Origin: Sphingobium quisquiliarum P25
Lineage (GTDB): Bacteria > Pseudomonadota > Alphaproteobacteria > Sphingomonadales > Sphingomonadaceae
Assembly: GCF_000445065.1 (NCBI RefSeq)
Contig: NZ_ATHO01000045.1
Span: 1 to 64,000 of the forward strand
DNA: 64,000 bases
Direction: 5' to 3'
The notes under the pieces were generated by a model. The model ran no database searches and was not told the DNA's origin. It saw only the letters and a list, made by a program, of their open reading frames with translations. How positions within the stretch are numbered: position 1 is the stretch's first letter; each line of letters starts with the position of its first letter. Positions 25,445 to 35,467 of this stretch are shown one piece after another. Made by a program: the position numbers and the translations under genes.

Positions 25445-25472
25445 AAGGGTGAAGGACGCCGCCTTCACCCTT
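25445..25472 (-). terminator. Hairpin downstream of the EF-hand gene
   Basis: A perfect 11-bp stem, AAGGGTGAAGG with CCTTCACCCTT, closes a 6-nt loop 10 nt after the EF-hand gene's stop and before the response regulator. No T-tract follows, so it may be a processing or Rho-linked hairpin. Confidence 0.45.
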
Positions 25473-25481
25473 CCCCGGCTG

Positions 25482-26123
25482 TCAGTTCTTCGGCGCGGCG
25501 TCCGCACCACGGCGGGCCTGCCATTCACTGCGCATCGCGGCGCGGGCGGCCTTCATCTCGTCAGCGGTGACGAAGCCGTCCTTGTTGCTGTCGGCCTTGT
25601 CGAACATGGCGAGCGGCCCGGCCAGGAATTCGGCCCGCGTCAGCGCGCCGTCCTTCATCGCCTCGCCGCGGCCGGGGCCGCCGAACATCATGCCGCCGCC
25701 ACGGCCATGATGGCCGCCGCGCCCGAAGCGCTTGCCTTCACTATTCCGGCTATCACCATCGCGCCGGTCGAACCGCGCCTGATGCCCGGCGGTGAACTCG
25801 GCCTTGCTGATCTGGCCATTGCGGTCGGTGTCCAGCGCCGCAAAGCGCTGGTCAAGCCGCGCCTGACGGCTGATTTCCCGGTCTTCCTTCGTCAGCTTGC
25901 CGTCGCGATTGGCGTCCATCTTCACGAAGCGCGCGTCGATAGCGGCGGTCAGTTCAGCCTTGCTGATCTTGCCGTCCTTGTTCGTGTCGGCCATTGCCAT
26001 CATGCCGCCATGGCGGCCGACAGGGCCACCGGGGCCCGGCTGCGCCAGGGCCATGTGCGAAGCCGCGAGACCGCCGACGAACAGCGATCCAACCGCGACC
26101 GTGCCAAAAAATTTGCGGATCAT
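25482..26123 (-). CDS. Secreted EF-hand calcium-binding protein
   Basis: Periplasmic or secreted protein of 213 aa with a signal peptide (MIRKFFGTVAVGSLFVGGLAA) and four EF-hand loops: DTNKDGKISKAE, DANRDGKLTKED, DTDRNGQISKAE and DSNKDGFVTADE, separated by a Gly/His/Arg-rich stretch. The ATG at 26123 has a strong GAGGAAGAG upstream and starts the signal peptide directly. It lies upstream of the two-component operon on the same strand; a link in function is not shown. Confidence 0.85.
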   Translation of the reverse strand: MIRKFFGTVAVGSLFVGGLAASHMALAQPGPGGPVGRHGGMMAMADTNKDGKISKAELTAAIDARFVKMDANRDGKLTKEDREISRQARLDQRFAALDTDRNGQISKAEFTAGHQARFDRRDGDSRNSEGKRFGRGGHHGRGGGMMFGGPGRGEAMKDGALTRAEFLAGPLAMFDKADSNKDGFVTADEMKAARAAMRSEWQARRGADAAPKN

Positions 26124-26300
26124 TTTCTTCTCTTCCTCATAAAGGGTGTGACGAACGGCCATCGCCGTTCCTGAAACCCCTTATGAGCAAGACTTGTCCC
26201 GCAAACTTGTCATGTCACGGCGGAAATTGTCGTAATTTGTAACGCGCATGATGATGGAATGAAGGGGGGCGCGCATCACCCCTCCCCTGCCATTCTCCCG

Positions 26301-27518
26301 TCAGCCGTCCCGCCGTCCCAGCAGCCGCAGGCGCAGCGCGTTGAGCTTGATGAAGCCTGCCGCGTCGCGCTGATCATAGGCGCCCGCGTCATCCTCGAAC
26401 GTCACCACCTTTTCGCTGTAGAGCGAATAAGGCGATTTGCGCCCGACGACCTGCACGCCGCCCTTGTAGAGTTTCAGCCGGACGGTGCCGGTCACCTTTT
26501 CCTGGCTGTGGTCGATCGCTGCCTGGAGCATCTCGCGTTCGGGCGAGAACCAGAAGCCGTTATAGATGAGTTCGGCGTAGCGGGGCGCGAGTTCGTCCTT
26601 CAGATGCGCGGCGCCACGGTCCAGCGTCAACTGCTCGATGCCACGGTGGGCCAGATGATAGATGGTGCCGCCCGGCGTTTCATACATGCCGCGCGACTTC
26701 ATGCCGACGAAGCGGTTCTCGACCAGATCGAGACGGCCGATGCCATGCTTGCGGCCATATTCGTTCAGCGTTTCGAGCAGCGTCGCCGGACTCATGCCCT
26801 CGCCATTAATCGCCACGCCATCGCCGCGCTCGAAATCGATAGTGATATATTCCGGCGCGTCGGGCGCATCCTCCGGGTTGACGGTGCGCGAATAGACATA
26901 GTCGGGCACTTCTTCCCACGGATCTTCCAGCACCTTGCCCTCGGACGAGGTGTGCAGCATGTTCGCGTCGGTCGAAAACGGGCTTTCGCCGCGCTTGTCC
27001 CGCGGGATCGGGATCTGGTGCTGCTCGGCGAATTCGATCAGCCTGGTGCGGCTGGTAAGGTCCCATTCCCGCCACGGCGCGATCACCTTGATATCGGGCT
27101 GGAGCGCGTAATAGCCCAGTTCAAAGCGGACCTGGTCATTGCCCTTGCCCGTCGCGCCATGGCTGACGGCGTCAGCGCCGACCTGCCGCGCAATCTCGAT
27201 CTGCCGCTTGGCGATCAGCGGGCGCGCGATCGAGGTGCCCAGCAGATACAGACCCTCATAAAGGGCATTGCCGCGCATCATCGGGAAAACATAGTCCCTG
27301 ACGAACTCTTCGCGCAGATCGTCGATGAAGATATGTTCGTCGCGCACGCCCATCAGCTTGGCCTTTTGCCGCGCAGGCTCCAGTTCCTCGCCCTGTCCCA
27401 GGTCGGCGGTGAAGGTCACCACTTCGCAACCATAGGTCTGCTGCAACCATTTCAGGATCACGCTGGTGTCGAGCCCTCCCGAGAAGGCCAGGACAATGCG
27501 GTTGATCTTATCGGACAT
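26301..27518 (-). CDS. argG: Argininosuccinate synthase
   Basis: Joins citrulline and aspartate using ATP in arginine synthesis. It has 405 aa, the standard length. The ATP loop is [13 protein letters not shown] near the N-terminus; [29 protein letters not shown] and [17 protein letters not shown] are conserved. The ATG at 27518 is preferred because homologues begin MSDK; an upstream ATG at 27539 would add seven residues. Confidence 0.96.
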   Translation of the reverse strand: MSDKINRIVLAFSGGLDTSVILKWLQQTYGCEVVTFTADLGQGEELEPARQKAKLMGVRDEHIFIDDLREEFVRDYVFPMMRGNALYEGLYLLGTSIARPLIAKRQIEIARQVGADAVSHGATGKGNDQVRFELGYYALQPDIKVIAPWREWDLTSRTRLIEFAEQHQIPIPRDKRGESPFSTDANMLHTSSEGKVLEDPWEEVPDYVYSRTVNPEDAPDAPEYITIDFERGDGVAINGEGMSPATLLETLNEYGRKHGIGRLDLVENRFVGMKSRGMYETPGGTIYHLAHRGIEQLTLDRGAAHLKDELAPRYAELIYNGFWFSPEREMLQAAIDHSQEKVTGTVRLKLYKGGVQVVGRKSPYSLYSEKVVTFEDDAGAYDQRDAAGFIKLNALRLRLLGRRDG

Positions 27519-27666
27519 GGTGGAGCGGCCTTCCTTCAAACTGGCGCGAAATTACCGGCGCGCCGGTATCAGGGGTCGGCCCTGAGTGCAACCGAATCGA
27601 AGGCGAATGCGCATGCGGAGGGGCGACGGCAATCGCCATCGCCCCTTTCCTGGGTGATCGAACAGC

Positions 27667-28590
27667 TTAGCGCGTCTGCGGCCTGAAGCTCATCCGGCGG
27701 CTGCGATCGCCACCCATGCGATAGACGGTCTGCATCTGCGGTTCGGTATGGATGGTCTGCGGCGGGACCGGAGCGATTTGCGCTGGCCTGTGCATATTTG
27801 CCCTGTTTTCCTGCTGGGCAAGAAGGAACCGCGCCCGGCGCATGCGATTGTGACGGGTGCGGAAGGGATTTTCCGCGCTTGGCGGAGCGGCCACCATGGC
27901 GGCGAGATCGCCATGAGCGGTGGCCGATGGCATCGGCTGGGCGAGCGGAGACCGGACGGCGGGTGCCGCGGGTGCCACGACAGGCTCCGGCGCATGGAGC
28001 GGCAGGTCCGCTTCGGGCTCGCTCACTGCTGCACGGCGGCGGCGCATGAAGGCGGCCGCGCCCAAACCCAGCAACAAGAGCGCGCCCGCGCCAAGCGCGG
28101 CGGGAAGCGTCCAATCGGTCGTGACGGCGCTTTCTTCCGCCACGCGATCGGTGGCAGCGGGGGGCACTACAGCAGGAGCCGGTTCGGCTGCGCTTACGCT
28201 GCGGACAGGTACAGTGGTGGCGGGCGCAGGCGCAGGCGGTGTCGCGCGCTGCTCGGCCACGGGAGCAGCGGCGGGCGTTTGAACCGGCGTGGCGCGGCTG
28301 ACCCGGCTTTCACGCGTAGCGGCTGGGGCTGGAGCGCTCTCGGCCGCTTCCTGTTCGGCAGCGGCGCGGGCCGCGGCGATTCGCTCCTCGACCGGAGCGG
28401 TCGGCTGCACCATCGGCTGGGCCTCCGCCGGGGCGGGCACGGGCGCGACCGGGGGCGGCACGATCACCGCCGCTGGCGGAGGCGCAACTGGAGCAGGCGC
28501 TTCCTGCGCAAAGGCATAAGTGGAACCAAGGGCCAGAACAGCGGCAATCGCGGAGCCAGCGGGGCGAATTTTCTGAATATATCCTCTCAT
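27667..28590 (-). CDS. Ala/Pro-rich membrane-anchored protein of unknown function
   Basis: 307 aa with a signal peptide (SAIAAVLALGSTYAFAQ), a long Ala/Pro/Val-rich stretch (about 30-155), one membrane helix (LGAGALLLLGLGAAAFM, about 170-187) followed by RRRR, and a basic C-terminal tail. The reading frame is supported by the signal peptide and membrane helix. I do not recognise a family. It follows hemW and DUF4169 divergently and has no obvious partner. Confidence 0.6.
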   Translation of the reverse strand: MRGYIQKIRPAGSAIAAVLALGSTYAFAQEAPAPVAPPPAAVIVPPPVAPVPAPAEAQPMVQPTAPVEERIAAARAAAEQEAAESAPAPAATRESRVSRATPVQTPAAAPVAEQRATPPAPAPATTVPVRSVSAAEPAPAVVPPAATDRVAEESAVTTDWTLPAALGAGALLLLGLGAAAFMRRRRAAVSEPEADLPLHAPEPVVAPAAPAVRSPLAQPMPSATAHGDLAAMVAAPPSAENPFRTRHNRMRRARFLLAQQENRANMHRPAQIAPVPPQTIHTEPQMQTVYRMGGDRSRRMSFRPQTR

Positions 28591-28735
28591 AGTGCAAGAA
28601 GAACTCTCATCCCGATCAATTTAGCACATGAGAACCTTCAGATTTTGGACCAGATGATCCTTTAGGCCGGTGAACCGTTCTTCATTAAGTCGATGTGAAC
28701 AGATATTCATCGTGAACCCATAGAAAAGGCGCGAT

Positions 28736-28939
28736 CTATTCCTTGCCATCATCGCCAGAGTCCTGGGGATCACGCTTGCTCTGTTCAAGCTGATTGGATT
28801 GGCGCTTTGCCTCGCGCTGCTCAAGCTCGCGCTCGCTTTTGGTGCGGCCGAACTTGGCGCGGTTCGCCTGCGCCGTGCGTTCCTTTTCGGCGCGGGCTTT
28901 TGCCTTGCGAGCCTGCCGCAGATTGATGACCTCGCCCAT
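28736..28939 (-). CDS. DUF4169 family small basic protein
   Basis: 67 aa, highly charged, starting MGEVINLRQARKAKARAEKE and containing KFGRTKSERELEQREAKRQ, a signature of the DUF4169 family. AAGGAGG lies 4 nt before the ATG. Function unknown. It is divergent from hemW; the 160 nt between the two genes holds no feature I can call. Confidence 0.8.
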   Translation of the reverse strand: MGEVINLRQARKAKARAEKERTAQANRAKFGRTKSERELEQREAKRQSNQLEQSKRDPQDSGDDGKE

Positions 28940-29103
28940 CCTGCCTCCTTAAAGCCGATGCGCCGCCTTCCATGGAAACAAGCGAATCAGATAATTGGAC
29001 CGAGGTAACCGGAGCCTGACCCTTCCGCCAGATGGTGATCCGCAAGCGCCTCGCCGCTATCGCTGGCCGCGCGGCACAAAGCGGTCTAAGAGCGCCCTCG
29101 CCC

Positions 29104-30276
29104 ATGTCCTCGCCCCCATCCCGTTCTGCGCCCTCCTCCGAACCGATGGCGCTTTATGTGCATTGGCCATTTTGCGTTTCGAAATGTCCTTATTGCGACT
29201 TTAACAGCCATGTCCGGGCGGAGATCGATAACGCTGCGTGGCGCGATGCGCTGCTGAGCGACCTCGCCCATGAGGCAGCGCTGAACGAAAGGCGGGTTCT
29301 GGGGTCCATCTTCTTTGGCGGAGGGACACCTTCGCTAATGCCGCCCGCGATCGTGAGCGCGCTGATCGATGCGGCGGCGCGCCGCTGGACGCTGGCGCCC
29401 GGAATAGAGATCACGCTGGAGGCGAACCCCAGTTCGGTGGAGGCAGCGCGTTTCGCAGACCTTGCCGCCGCGGGGGTGAACCGCGTGTCGCTGGGGCTGC
29501 AATCGCTGGAGGACGAGGCGCTGCATTTCCTCGGCCGGGCGCATGATGTGCGGGAGGGGTTGGCGGCGCTGGACGTAGCGCAATCCGTGTTCGATCGCGT
29601 CAATTTCGACCTCATCTATGCGCGGCCGGGACAGAGCGAGACGGATTGGGAAGCGGAACTGGCGCGCGGCCTGTCTCTGGGCACCGGGCACCTGTCGCTC
29701 TACCAGCTCACGATTGAGCCGGGGACGCGATTTGCAACGCTGGCGGCGCAGGGCAAGCTGACGCCCGCCGATCCCGACCATGGTGCGACGCTCTATGAGA
29801 TGACGCAGGCGATGACGCAGGCTGCGGGCCTTCCCGCCTATGAGATCAGCAATCATGCGCGGCCGGGCGAGGAGAGCCGCCATAACCTCACTTATTGGCG
29901 CTATGGCGATTATGCGGGCATCGGCCCCGGTGCGCATGGCAGGCGGGCGGGCATGGCGACGCTGCGGCACAGGAAACCGGAAAACTGGATCAGCGCGGTG
30001 AGCCGCAACGGCCATGGGTTGCAGAGCGAAGAGGTGCTGGACGCCGCCAGCAAGGGGCGCGAGGCGCTGCTGATGGGCCTGCGCCTCGCCGAAGGGGTCG
30101 ATCTCGACCGGATCGCGCGGCTGGCGGAACGGCAGGTCGAACAGTTGGTGGATGAAGGCGCGATCGCCCGGCTGGCGGCGCTGGGCCTGCTCCGCCGGGA
30201 AGGCCCCCGGCTGCGCGTGACGCCTGCCGGGATGCTGTTGCTGGATGCGATCCTGCCCGAAATCGTCACAGTCTGA
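29104..30276 (+). CDS. hemW: Radical SAM heme chaperone HemW
   Basis: Radical SAM protein that handles heme delivery, formerly annotated as oxygen-independent coproporphyrinogen oxidase. It has 390 aa. The HemW-type motif CVSKCPYCDF appears in ALYVHWPFCVSKCPYCDFNS. GGGTPSLMP, NPSSVEAARFADLAAAGVNRVSLGLQS and LTYWRYGDYAGIGPGAHGR are typical. The start is uncertain: ATG at 29104 is used, and ATG at 29146 begins exactly at the conserved MALYVHWPF. Confidence 0.92.
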   Translation: MSSPPSRSAPSSEPMALYVHWPFCVSKCPYCDFNSHVRAEIDNAAWRDALLSDLAHEAALNERRVLGSIFFGGGTPSLMPPAIVSALIDAAARRWTLAPGIEITLEANPSSVEAARFADLAAAGVNRVSLGLQSLEDEALHFLGRAHDVREGLAALDVAQSVFDRVNFDLIYARPGQSETDWEAELARGLSLGTGHLSLYQLTIEPGTRFATLAAQGKLTPADPDHGATLYEMTQAMTQAAGLPAYEISNHARPGEESRHNLTYWRYGDYAGIGPGAHGRRAGMATLRHRKPENWISAVSRNGHGLQSEEVLDAASKGREALLMGLRLAEGVDLDRIARLAERQVEQLVDEGAIARLAALGLLRREGPRLRVTPAGMLLLDAILPEIVTV

Positions 30277-30294
30277 CGATCGCGGGCGAGAGAA

Positions 30295-30627
30295 TCAGTT
30301 GGCGGAGGCGACGCCGCCTTCGGACAGAAGCTGCTGAAGCTCGCCAGCCTCATACATTTCCATCATGATGTCGCTGCCGCCGACAAATTCACCCTTCACA
30401 TAAAGCTGGGGGATGGTCGGCCAGTCGGAAAAGCTCTTGATCCCCTGACGGATCAGCTGGTCCTGGAGAACGTCGACGGTTTCATAGGCGACGCCCAGAT
30501 GATCGAGGATGGCGATGGCGCGGCTGGAAAAGCCGCATTGCGGGAACAGGGGCGTTCCCTTCATGAACAGCACCACATCATTGCTGTTCACGATGTCGGC
30601 GATCCGCTGGTGGACGGCGTCGGTCAT
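30295..30627 (-). CDS. grxD: Monothiol glutaredoxin (Grx4 type)
   Basis: Iron-sulfur cluster carrier, 110 aa. The CGFS active site is in [14 protein letters not shown], with glutathione-binding [19 protein letters not shown]. The ATG at 30627 (MTDAVHQR) is preferred; an in-frame upstream start at 30672 would add 15 basic residues. It follows bolA, its usual partner. Confidence 0.93.
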   Translation of the reverse strand: MTDAVHQRIADIVNSNDVVLFMKGTPLFPQCGFSSRAIAILDHLGVAYETVDVLQDQLIRQGIKSFSDWPTIPQLYVKGEFVGGSDIMMEMYEAGELQQLLSEGGVASAN

Positions 30628-30686
30628 GGGTCGATCCATTCTTGTCACGCGCCGGTCCAGCCGGACGCTCATGAAAATATAGGGCG

Positions 30687-30920
30687 TTAGTTGGGAACGG
30701 CCGTAGTCAGTTGCAAGGCGTGGAGCACGCCCCCCATCCGCCCGCCCAGCGCCGCATAGACGGCGCGCTGCTGGGCAACGCGGCTCATGCCCCGGAAGCT
30801 TTCCGCCACGACGCGCGCCGCATAATGATCGCCGTCACCGGCAAGGTCGGTGATTTCGACCTCCGCATCCGGGATGGCGGCCCGGATCATGTCGGCGATT
30901 TCGTCAGCGGCCATCGGCAT
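30687..30920 (-). CDS. bolA: BolA family protein
   Basis: Forms [2Fe-2S]-bridged complexes with monothiol glutaredoxins. It has 77 aa with the family's histidine-bearing segment [34 protein letters not shown] lies 9 nt before the ATG. It lies between the DUF1476 gene and grxD on the same strand. Confidence 0.92.
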   Translation of the reverse strand: MPMAADEIADMIRAAIPDAEVEITDLAGDGDHYAARVVAESFRGMSRVAQQRAVYAALGGRMGGVLHALQLTTAVPN

Positions 30921-30940
30921 CGCGGAAGGCTCCTGCTGCT

Positions 30941-31264
30941 TTACTGCGCTTCGATGAACTGGCGGCGGGCGGCGACCTGCTTTTCCTCAAGCGCGGCGCG
31001 CACGTCCGCTTCGACGATGTCGAGCCCGGCCTGGGTCATGTCGCCCAGCAGCTTGCGGATCACGTCCTCGTCGCCCGCTTCCTCGAAATCGGCCTGCACC
31101 ACCGCCTTGGCATAGGCGTCGGTTTCTTCCGGCGTCAGCCCCATTTTGGCGGCGGCCCATTCGCCCAGCAGCCGGTTGCGCCGCGCCTGGATGCGGAACT
31201 GCATCTCCTGATCATGGGCGAACATGTTTTCAAAGGCTTTTTCACGGTCATCGAAAGTCGTCAT
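30941..31264 (-). CDS. DUF1476 / F1-ATPase zeta-subunit-like protein
   Basis: 107 aa, largely helical. It matches the alphaproteobacterial DUF1476 family (TTFDDREKAFENMFAHDQEMQFRIQARRNRLLGEWAA), whose Paracoccus member inhibits the F1-ATPase. It is first in the order DUF1476-bolA-grxD, which is common in alphaproteobacteria. Confidence 0.9.
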   Translation of the reverse strand: MTTFDDREKAFENMFAHDQEMQFRIQARRNRLLGEWAAAKMGLTPEETDAYAKAVVQADFEEAGDEDVIRKLLGDMTQAGLDIVEADVRAALEEKQVAARRQFIEAQ

Positions 31265-31321
31265 GCTGTGCCCTGCAAGAATGAGGATAAACTAAAGAGC
31301 GAAATAGGAAGCTCGCGGCGC

Positions 31322-31915
31322 TTAGGCAACGGCGGGAACGAGCCAGGGCCGTTCCCCGGCCGCCCTGGCTTCATAGGCGCCGATCGTGTCCGCCTGACCC
31401 AAGGTGAGGCCGATTTCATCCAGCCCGCCCAGCAGGCAATGCTTGCGGAAGGGATCGATTTCGAACTGAAAACGATCCTGAAACTGCGTCGTCACCGTCT
31501 GCTGCTCCAGATCGACATGGATGGGGTCGGTCTGCGCCACCTCCATCAGCCGGTCGATCGCTTCCTGCGGCAGGACCACGGTCAGGATGCCGTTCTTGAA
31601 GGCGTTGCCGGAGAAAATGTCCGAAAAGCTGGGCGCGATCACGACCTTGATGCCCAGGTCAGCCAGCGCCCAGGCGGCATGTTCGCGGCTGGACCCGCAA
31701 CCGAAATTATCGCCCGCGATCAGGATCGGGCTGCCTGCATATTCCGGGTCGTCGAACACATTGCCCGGTTCCTTGCGCAGCACCTCGAACGCGCCCTTGC
31801 CAAGGCCGGAGCGCGAGATGGTCTTGAGCCAATGCGCAGGGATGACGATGTCGGTGTCGACATTCTTCATCCCGAACGGATAGGCGCGGCCTTCAACGAC
31901 AGTCAGCTTGTCCAT
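31322..31915 (-). CDS. leuD: 3-isopropylmalate dehydratase small subunit
   Basis: Swivelling-domain subunit of isopropylmalate isomerase in leucine synthesis, 197 aa. [18 protein letters not shown] and [17 protein letters not shown] are diagnostic. The ATG overlaps the stop of the 37-codon gene upstream (TGATG). Confidence 0.96.
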   Translation of the reverse strand: MDKLTVVEGRAYPFGMKNVDTDIVIPAHWLKTISRSGLGKGAFEVLRKEPGNVFDDPEYAGSPILIAGDNFGCGSSREHAAWALADLGIKVVIAPSFSDIFSGNAFKNGILTVVLPQEAIDRLMEVAQTDPIHVDLEQQTVTTQFQDRFQFEIDPFRKHCLLGGLDEIGLTLGQADTIGAYEARAAGERPWLVPAVA

Positions 31916-32028
31916 CAGTGCGCCTGCCCCGCCTGCTGGTCCGCCCGGTCTTCCGCGCGCCCCAGACTTGCGGCCATGGCGGCGCTGGCCAGCGCGCCCA
32001 GCGCCAGCAGCCAGAATACCTTCTTCAT
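31915..32028 (-). CDS. 37-aa small membrane or exported protein between leuC and leuD
   Basis: Encodes a 37-residue protein starting [20 protein letters not shown], then a charged tail [17 protein letters not shown]. The first 20 residues look like a signal peptide or single membrane helix. Its ATG overlaps the leuC stop by four bases (ATGA) and its stop overlaps the leuD start (TGATG), so translation appears coupled across all three genes. No family recognised. Confidence 0.6.
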   Translation of the reverse strand: MKKVFWLLALGALASAAMAASLGRAEDRADQQAGQAH

Positions 32029-33479
32029 GCGACCACCTCTCCCCTCTTTTCTTCCAGCAGTTCCCGCACGTCGGTCAGATGTCCGGTGATGGCGGCGGCG
32101 GCGGCCATGGCGGGCGAGACGAGATGCGTCCGCGATCCGGGCCCCTGCCGCCCCATGAAGTTGCGATTGCTGGTCGAGGCGCAGCGTTCGCCCGCGGGCA
32201 CCTTGTCCGGGTTCATGCCAAGGCATGCGGAGCAGCCCGGCTCGCGCCATTCGAACCCGGCCTCGGTAAAGACGCGGTCCAGCCCTTCGGCCTCCGCCTG
32301 CTGCTTGACCAGTCCCGATCCGGGAACGACCAGCGCCTGCTTGATGCCGCTGGCGATATGCTTGCCCTTGAGCAGGGCGGCGGCGGCGCGCAGATCCTCG
32401 ATCCGGCTGTTGGTGCAACTGCCGATGAAGATATGCTCGACCGTCACATCCTCCATCCGCTGCCCGGCGGTGAGGCCCATATAGTCGAGCGACTTCTGCG
32501 CGGCGGCCCGCTTGGACGCGTCGGCGAAGCTTTCCGGGTCAGGCACGACGCCGGTGACCGGCACCACATCTTCGGGGCTGGTGCCCCAGGTGACGTTGGG
32601 CACGATATCGGCCGCGTCGATGACGATGCTCTTGTCGAAGACGGCGCCCTCATCGGTGTGCAGCGTCTTCCAATAGGCGACGGCGGCATCCCATGCAGCG
32701 CCCTTGGGAGCGAGCGGACGGCCCTTGAGATAGGAGAAGGTCTTTTCATCCGGCGCGAACAGACCAGAGCGCGCGCCCGCCTCGATCGACATATTCGCGA
32801 CGGTCAGCCGCCCCTCGATCGACATATCGCGGAAGACGGAGCCGCGATATTCCATGACATAGCCGGTGCCCCCCGCCGTACCGATGCGGCCGCAGATGGC
32901 GAGCGCCACATCCTTGGGCGTGACGCCGAAGCCCAGTTCGCCTTCGACCACGACTTCCATCGTCTTCGACTGTTTCAGCAGCAGCGTCTGGGTGGCGAGC
33001 ACATGCTCCACCTCCGACGTGCCGATGCCGAATGCCAGCGCGCCCAGCGCGCCATGCGAACTGGTGTGGCTGTCGCCGCAGACCAGCGTGGTGCCCGGCA
33101 GGGTAAAGCCCTGTTCGGGACCTACGACATGGACGATGCCCTGTTCCAGGTCCGCGTCGCCGATGAGGCGCACGCCGAATTCAGGCGCGTTCCTTTCCAG
33201 CGCCGCAAGCTGCTGCGCGCTTTCGGGATCGGCGATCGGGATACGATTGCCCTGCGCATCGCGGCGCGGCGTCGTGGGCAGATTATGATCCGGCACCGCG
33301 AGCGTCAGGTCGGGACGGCGCACCTTGCGCCCGGCAAGGCGAAGGCCTTCGAACGCCTGGGGACTCGTCACCTCATGAACGAGGTGGCGATCGATATAGA
33401 TGAGGCAGGTTCCATCCGGGCGGCGTTCAACGACATGCGCGTCCCAGATCTTTTCATACAGCGTGCGGGGCTTGACCAT
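32025..33479 (-). CDS. leuC: 3-isopropylmalate dehydratase large subunit
   Basis: [4Fe-4S] subunit of isopropylmalate isomerase, 484 aa. Cluster ligands are in [14 protein letters not shown] and [41 protein letters not shown] is the aconitase-family signature. It pairs with leuD, separated by a small coupled gene. Confidence 0.96.
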   Translation of the reverse strand: MVKPRTLYEKIWDAHVVERRPDGTCLIYIDRHLVHEVTSPQAFEGLRLAGRKVRRPDLTLAVPDHNLPTTPRRDAQGNRIPIADPESAQQLAALERNAPEFGVRLIGDADLEQGIVHVVGPEQGFTLPGTTLVCGDSHTSSHGALGALAFGIGTSEVEHVLATQTLLLKQSKTMEVVVEGELGFGVTPKDVALAICGRIGTAGGTGYVMEYRGSVFRDMSIEGRLTVANMSIEAGARSGLFAPDEKTFSYLKGRPLAPKGAAWDAAVAYWKTLHTDEGAVFDKSIVIDAADIVPNVTWGTSPEDVVPVTGVVPDPESFADASKRAAAQKSLDYMGLTAGQRMEDVTVEHIFIGSCTNSRIEDLRAAAALLKGKHIASGIKQALVVPGSGLVKQQAEAEGLDRVFTEAGFEWREPGCSACLGMNPDKVPAGERCASTSNRNFMGRQGPGSRTHLVSPAMAAAAAITGHLTDVRELLEEKRGEVVA

Positions 33480-33561
33480 AACAACATCCCCCTAGACCCA
33501 GAGCGGGCCGGGCGGAAGAGGCAATATTGCTGTGACGGCTGCCCCTGCGCGTCATAGCAGC

Positions 33562-33600
33562 CAGAAGCCCGCCGCCCGGAATAGCGGCAGCGGGCTTCTG
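33562..33600. terminator. Hairpin between the 50-aa gene and leuC
   Basis: A perfect 10-bp stem, CAGAAGCCCG (33562-33571) with CGGGCTTCTG (33591-33600), and a partly paired loop. It lies between the end of the aceA unit and leuC, all on the reverse strand. No T-tract is evident. Confidence 0.5.
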
Positions 33601-33618
33601 TCACCGGCAAGGGGGCAA

Positions 33619-33771
33619 TCAGCGCAGGCGGCCGAGCCGATGATAGAGATTGGCGAACTTCACCGATTCCGGCGTATCCTTCACCTTCTGCATATAATCG
33701 GCCACCGCCGCCTTGAGCAGCGAGAAATCCTCGGTCGAGAAGACCGCGCGCGTCCGTGCAGGTTCAGTCAT
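33619..33771 (-). CDS. Conserved-looking 50-aa protein downstream of aceA
   Basis: 50 aa: starts MTEPARTRAVFSTEDFSLL, continues KAAVADYMQKVKDTPESVKF and ends LYHRLGRLR. GGAGGACG lies upstream of the ATG. It starts 22 nt after the aceA stop and ends before a hairpin, so it is likely the last gene of the aceA transcript. I do not recognise a family. Confidence 0.65.
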   Translation of the reverse strand: MTEPARTRAVFSTEDFSLLKAAVADYMQKVKDTPESVKFANLYHRLGRLR

Positions 33772-33793
33772 TTCGTCCTCCTTCTTTCGTGCT

Positions 33794-35386
33794 TCATGCC
33801 GCGAACTGGTTCATGGTGTTGTGCGCGCCGCCCGCCTTGAGCGCCGCTTCGCCAGCGAAATATTCCTTATGGTCATCGCCAAGGTCGCTGCCCGCCATAT
33901 TCTGATGCTTCACGCAGGCGATGCCCTGTCGGATTTCCTTGCGCTGGACGCCTTCGACATAGCCCAGCATTCCCGCTTCGCCGAAATATTCGCGGGCGAG
34001 ATTGTCCGTGCTGAGCGCCGCCGTGTGGTAGGTCGGCAGGGTGATGAGGTGATGGAAGATGCCAGCGCGCGCTGACGCGTCCCGTTGGAAGGTACGGATC
34101 TTCTCATCGGCTTCCCGCCCCAGGTCGGTCGCGTCATAATCCGCGCTCATCAGCTTCGCGCGATCATAGGCGCTGACGTCCCGGCCCTCCGCCTGCCAGC
34201 GGTCGAAAACCTGCTGACGGAAATTCAGCGTCCAGTTGAAGCTGGGCGAATTATTATAGACCAGCTTGGCGTCGGGGATGACCGCGCGGATGCGGTCCAC
34301 CATGCCGGCGATCTGGTCGATATGCGGTTTTTCCGTTTCGATCCACAGCAGGTCGGCCCCATTTTGCAGCGAGGCGATGCAGTCCAGGACAACCCGGTCC
34401 TCGCCAGTGCCGCTGCGGAACTGGTAGAGGTTGGACGGCAGGCGTTTGGGGCGGAACAGCTTGCCGCCGCGCGCCAGCACGACATCGCCGCGCAGGCTGG
34501 AAAGGTCGGTCACCTCCTCGACATCGAGGAAGCTGTTATACTGGTCGCCCAGATCACCTTCCTCGCGGCTGTAAGCGATCTGCTTGGTGAGCCCAGCGCC
34601 CAGCGAGTCGGTGCGCGCGACGATGATGCCGTCATCGACCCCAAGTTCAAGGAAGGCGTAGCGGACCGCGCGGATCTTCGCCAGGAAATCCTCGTGCGGG
34701 ACGGTGACCTTGCCGTCCTGATGGCCGCACTGCTTTTCGTCCGAGACCTGATTTTCGATCTGGATGCAGCAGGCGCCCGCCTCGATGAACTTCTTCGCGA
34801 GCAGATAGGTCGCCTCCGCATTGCCGAAGCCCGCGTCTATGTCAGCGATGATGGGCACTATGTGCGTTTCATACTGGTCGATCGCATTGGCAAGGCGCTG
34901 GACCTCGACGTCGTTGCCGTCCTCCCGCGCCTTGTCGAGATCGCGGAACATCATGCCCAGTTCGCGGGCGTCGGCCTGACGCAGGAAGGTGTAAAGCTCC
35001 TCGATCAGCGCGGGCACGCTGGTCTTTTCATGCATCGACTGATCGGGCAGCGGCCCAAATTCGCTGCGCAGCGCGGCGACCATCCAGCCCGACAAATAGA
35101 GATATCTGCCCTTCGTCGTGCCGAAATGCTTCTTGATGCTGATCATCTTCTGCTGGCCGATGAAGCCGTGCCAGCAGCCCAGCGACTGGGTGTAGTTGGC
35201 GGGATCGGCATCATAGGCCGCCATGTCGCGGCGCATGATGGCGGCGGTATAGCGCGCGATGTCGAGCCCGGTGCGGAAGCGGTTTTGCAGGCGCATGCGC
35301 GCGACCGGCTCGGCGGCGATGCCCTGCCAATGCGCCTGTCCGCCGATGATGCCGTCCGCCTTCGCGATTTCCTGTATGTAGGTCAT
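33794..35386 (-). CDS. aceA: Isocitrate lyase
   Basis: Glyoxylate-shunt enzyme that cleaves isocitrate to glyoxylate and succinate. At 530 aa it is a long-form enzyme. The catalytic cysteine loop reads VSDEKQCGHQDGK; IADIDAGFGNAEATYLLAKKFIEAGACCIQIEN and the C-terminal YNNSPSFNW are conserved. It is divergent from a RamB-type regulator, with palindromic sites between. Confidence 0.95.
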   Translation of the reverse strand: MTYIQEIAKADGIIGGQAHWQGIAAEPVARMRLQNRFRTGLDIARYTAAIMRRDMAAYDADPANYTQSLGCWHGFIGQQKMISIKKHFGTTKGRYLYLSGWMVAALRSEFGPLPDQSMHEKTSVPALIEELYTFLRQADARELGMMFRDLDKAREDGNDVEVQRLANAIDQYETHIVPIIADIDAGFGNAEATYLLAKKFIEAGACCIQIENQVSDEKQCGHQDGKVTVPHEDFLAKIRAVRYAFLELGVDDGIIVARTDSLGAGLTKQIAYSREEGDLGDQYNSFLDVEEVTDLSSLRGDVVLARGGKLFRPKRLPSNLYQFRSGTGEDRVVLDCIASLQNGADLLWIETEKPHIDQIAGMVDRIRAVIPDAKLVYNNSPSFNWTLNFRQQVFDRWQAEGRDVSAYDRAKLMSADYDATDLGREADEKIRTFQRDASARAGIFHHLITLPTYHTAALSTDNLAREYFGEAGMLGYVEGVQRKEIRQGIACVKHQNMAGSDLGDDHKEYFAGEAALKAGGAHNTMNQFAA

Positions 35387-35467
35387 GGTCCCTCATTCCC
35401 TGATTGGATGGAATGGGCGTAACGCCTCCTTTCCCGCGGCGTCAGGGTGCGTGAGGTTCAGTTGTGG

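Noticed and set aside
27748-28665. A 305-codon forward frame opposite the Ala/Pro-rich protein
   Set aside because: It is Gly/Arg/His-rich without structure, whereas the reverse frame has a signal peptide and a membrane helix. Confidence in the reverse gene is itself moderate.
28821-29105. A 94-codon reverse frame overlapping the DUF4169 gene
   Set aside because: It overlaps a recognised family in another frame and has no conserved features or ribosome-binding site.
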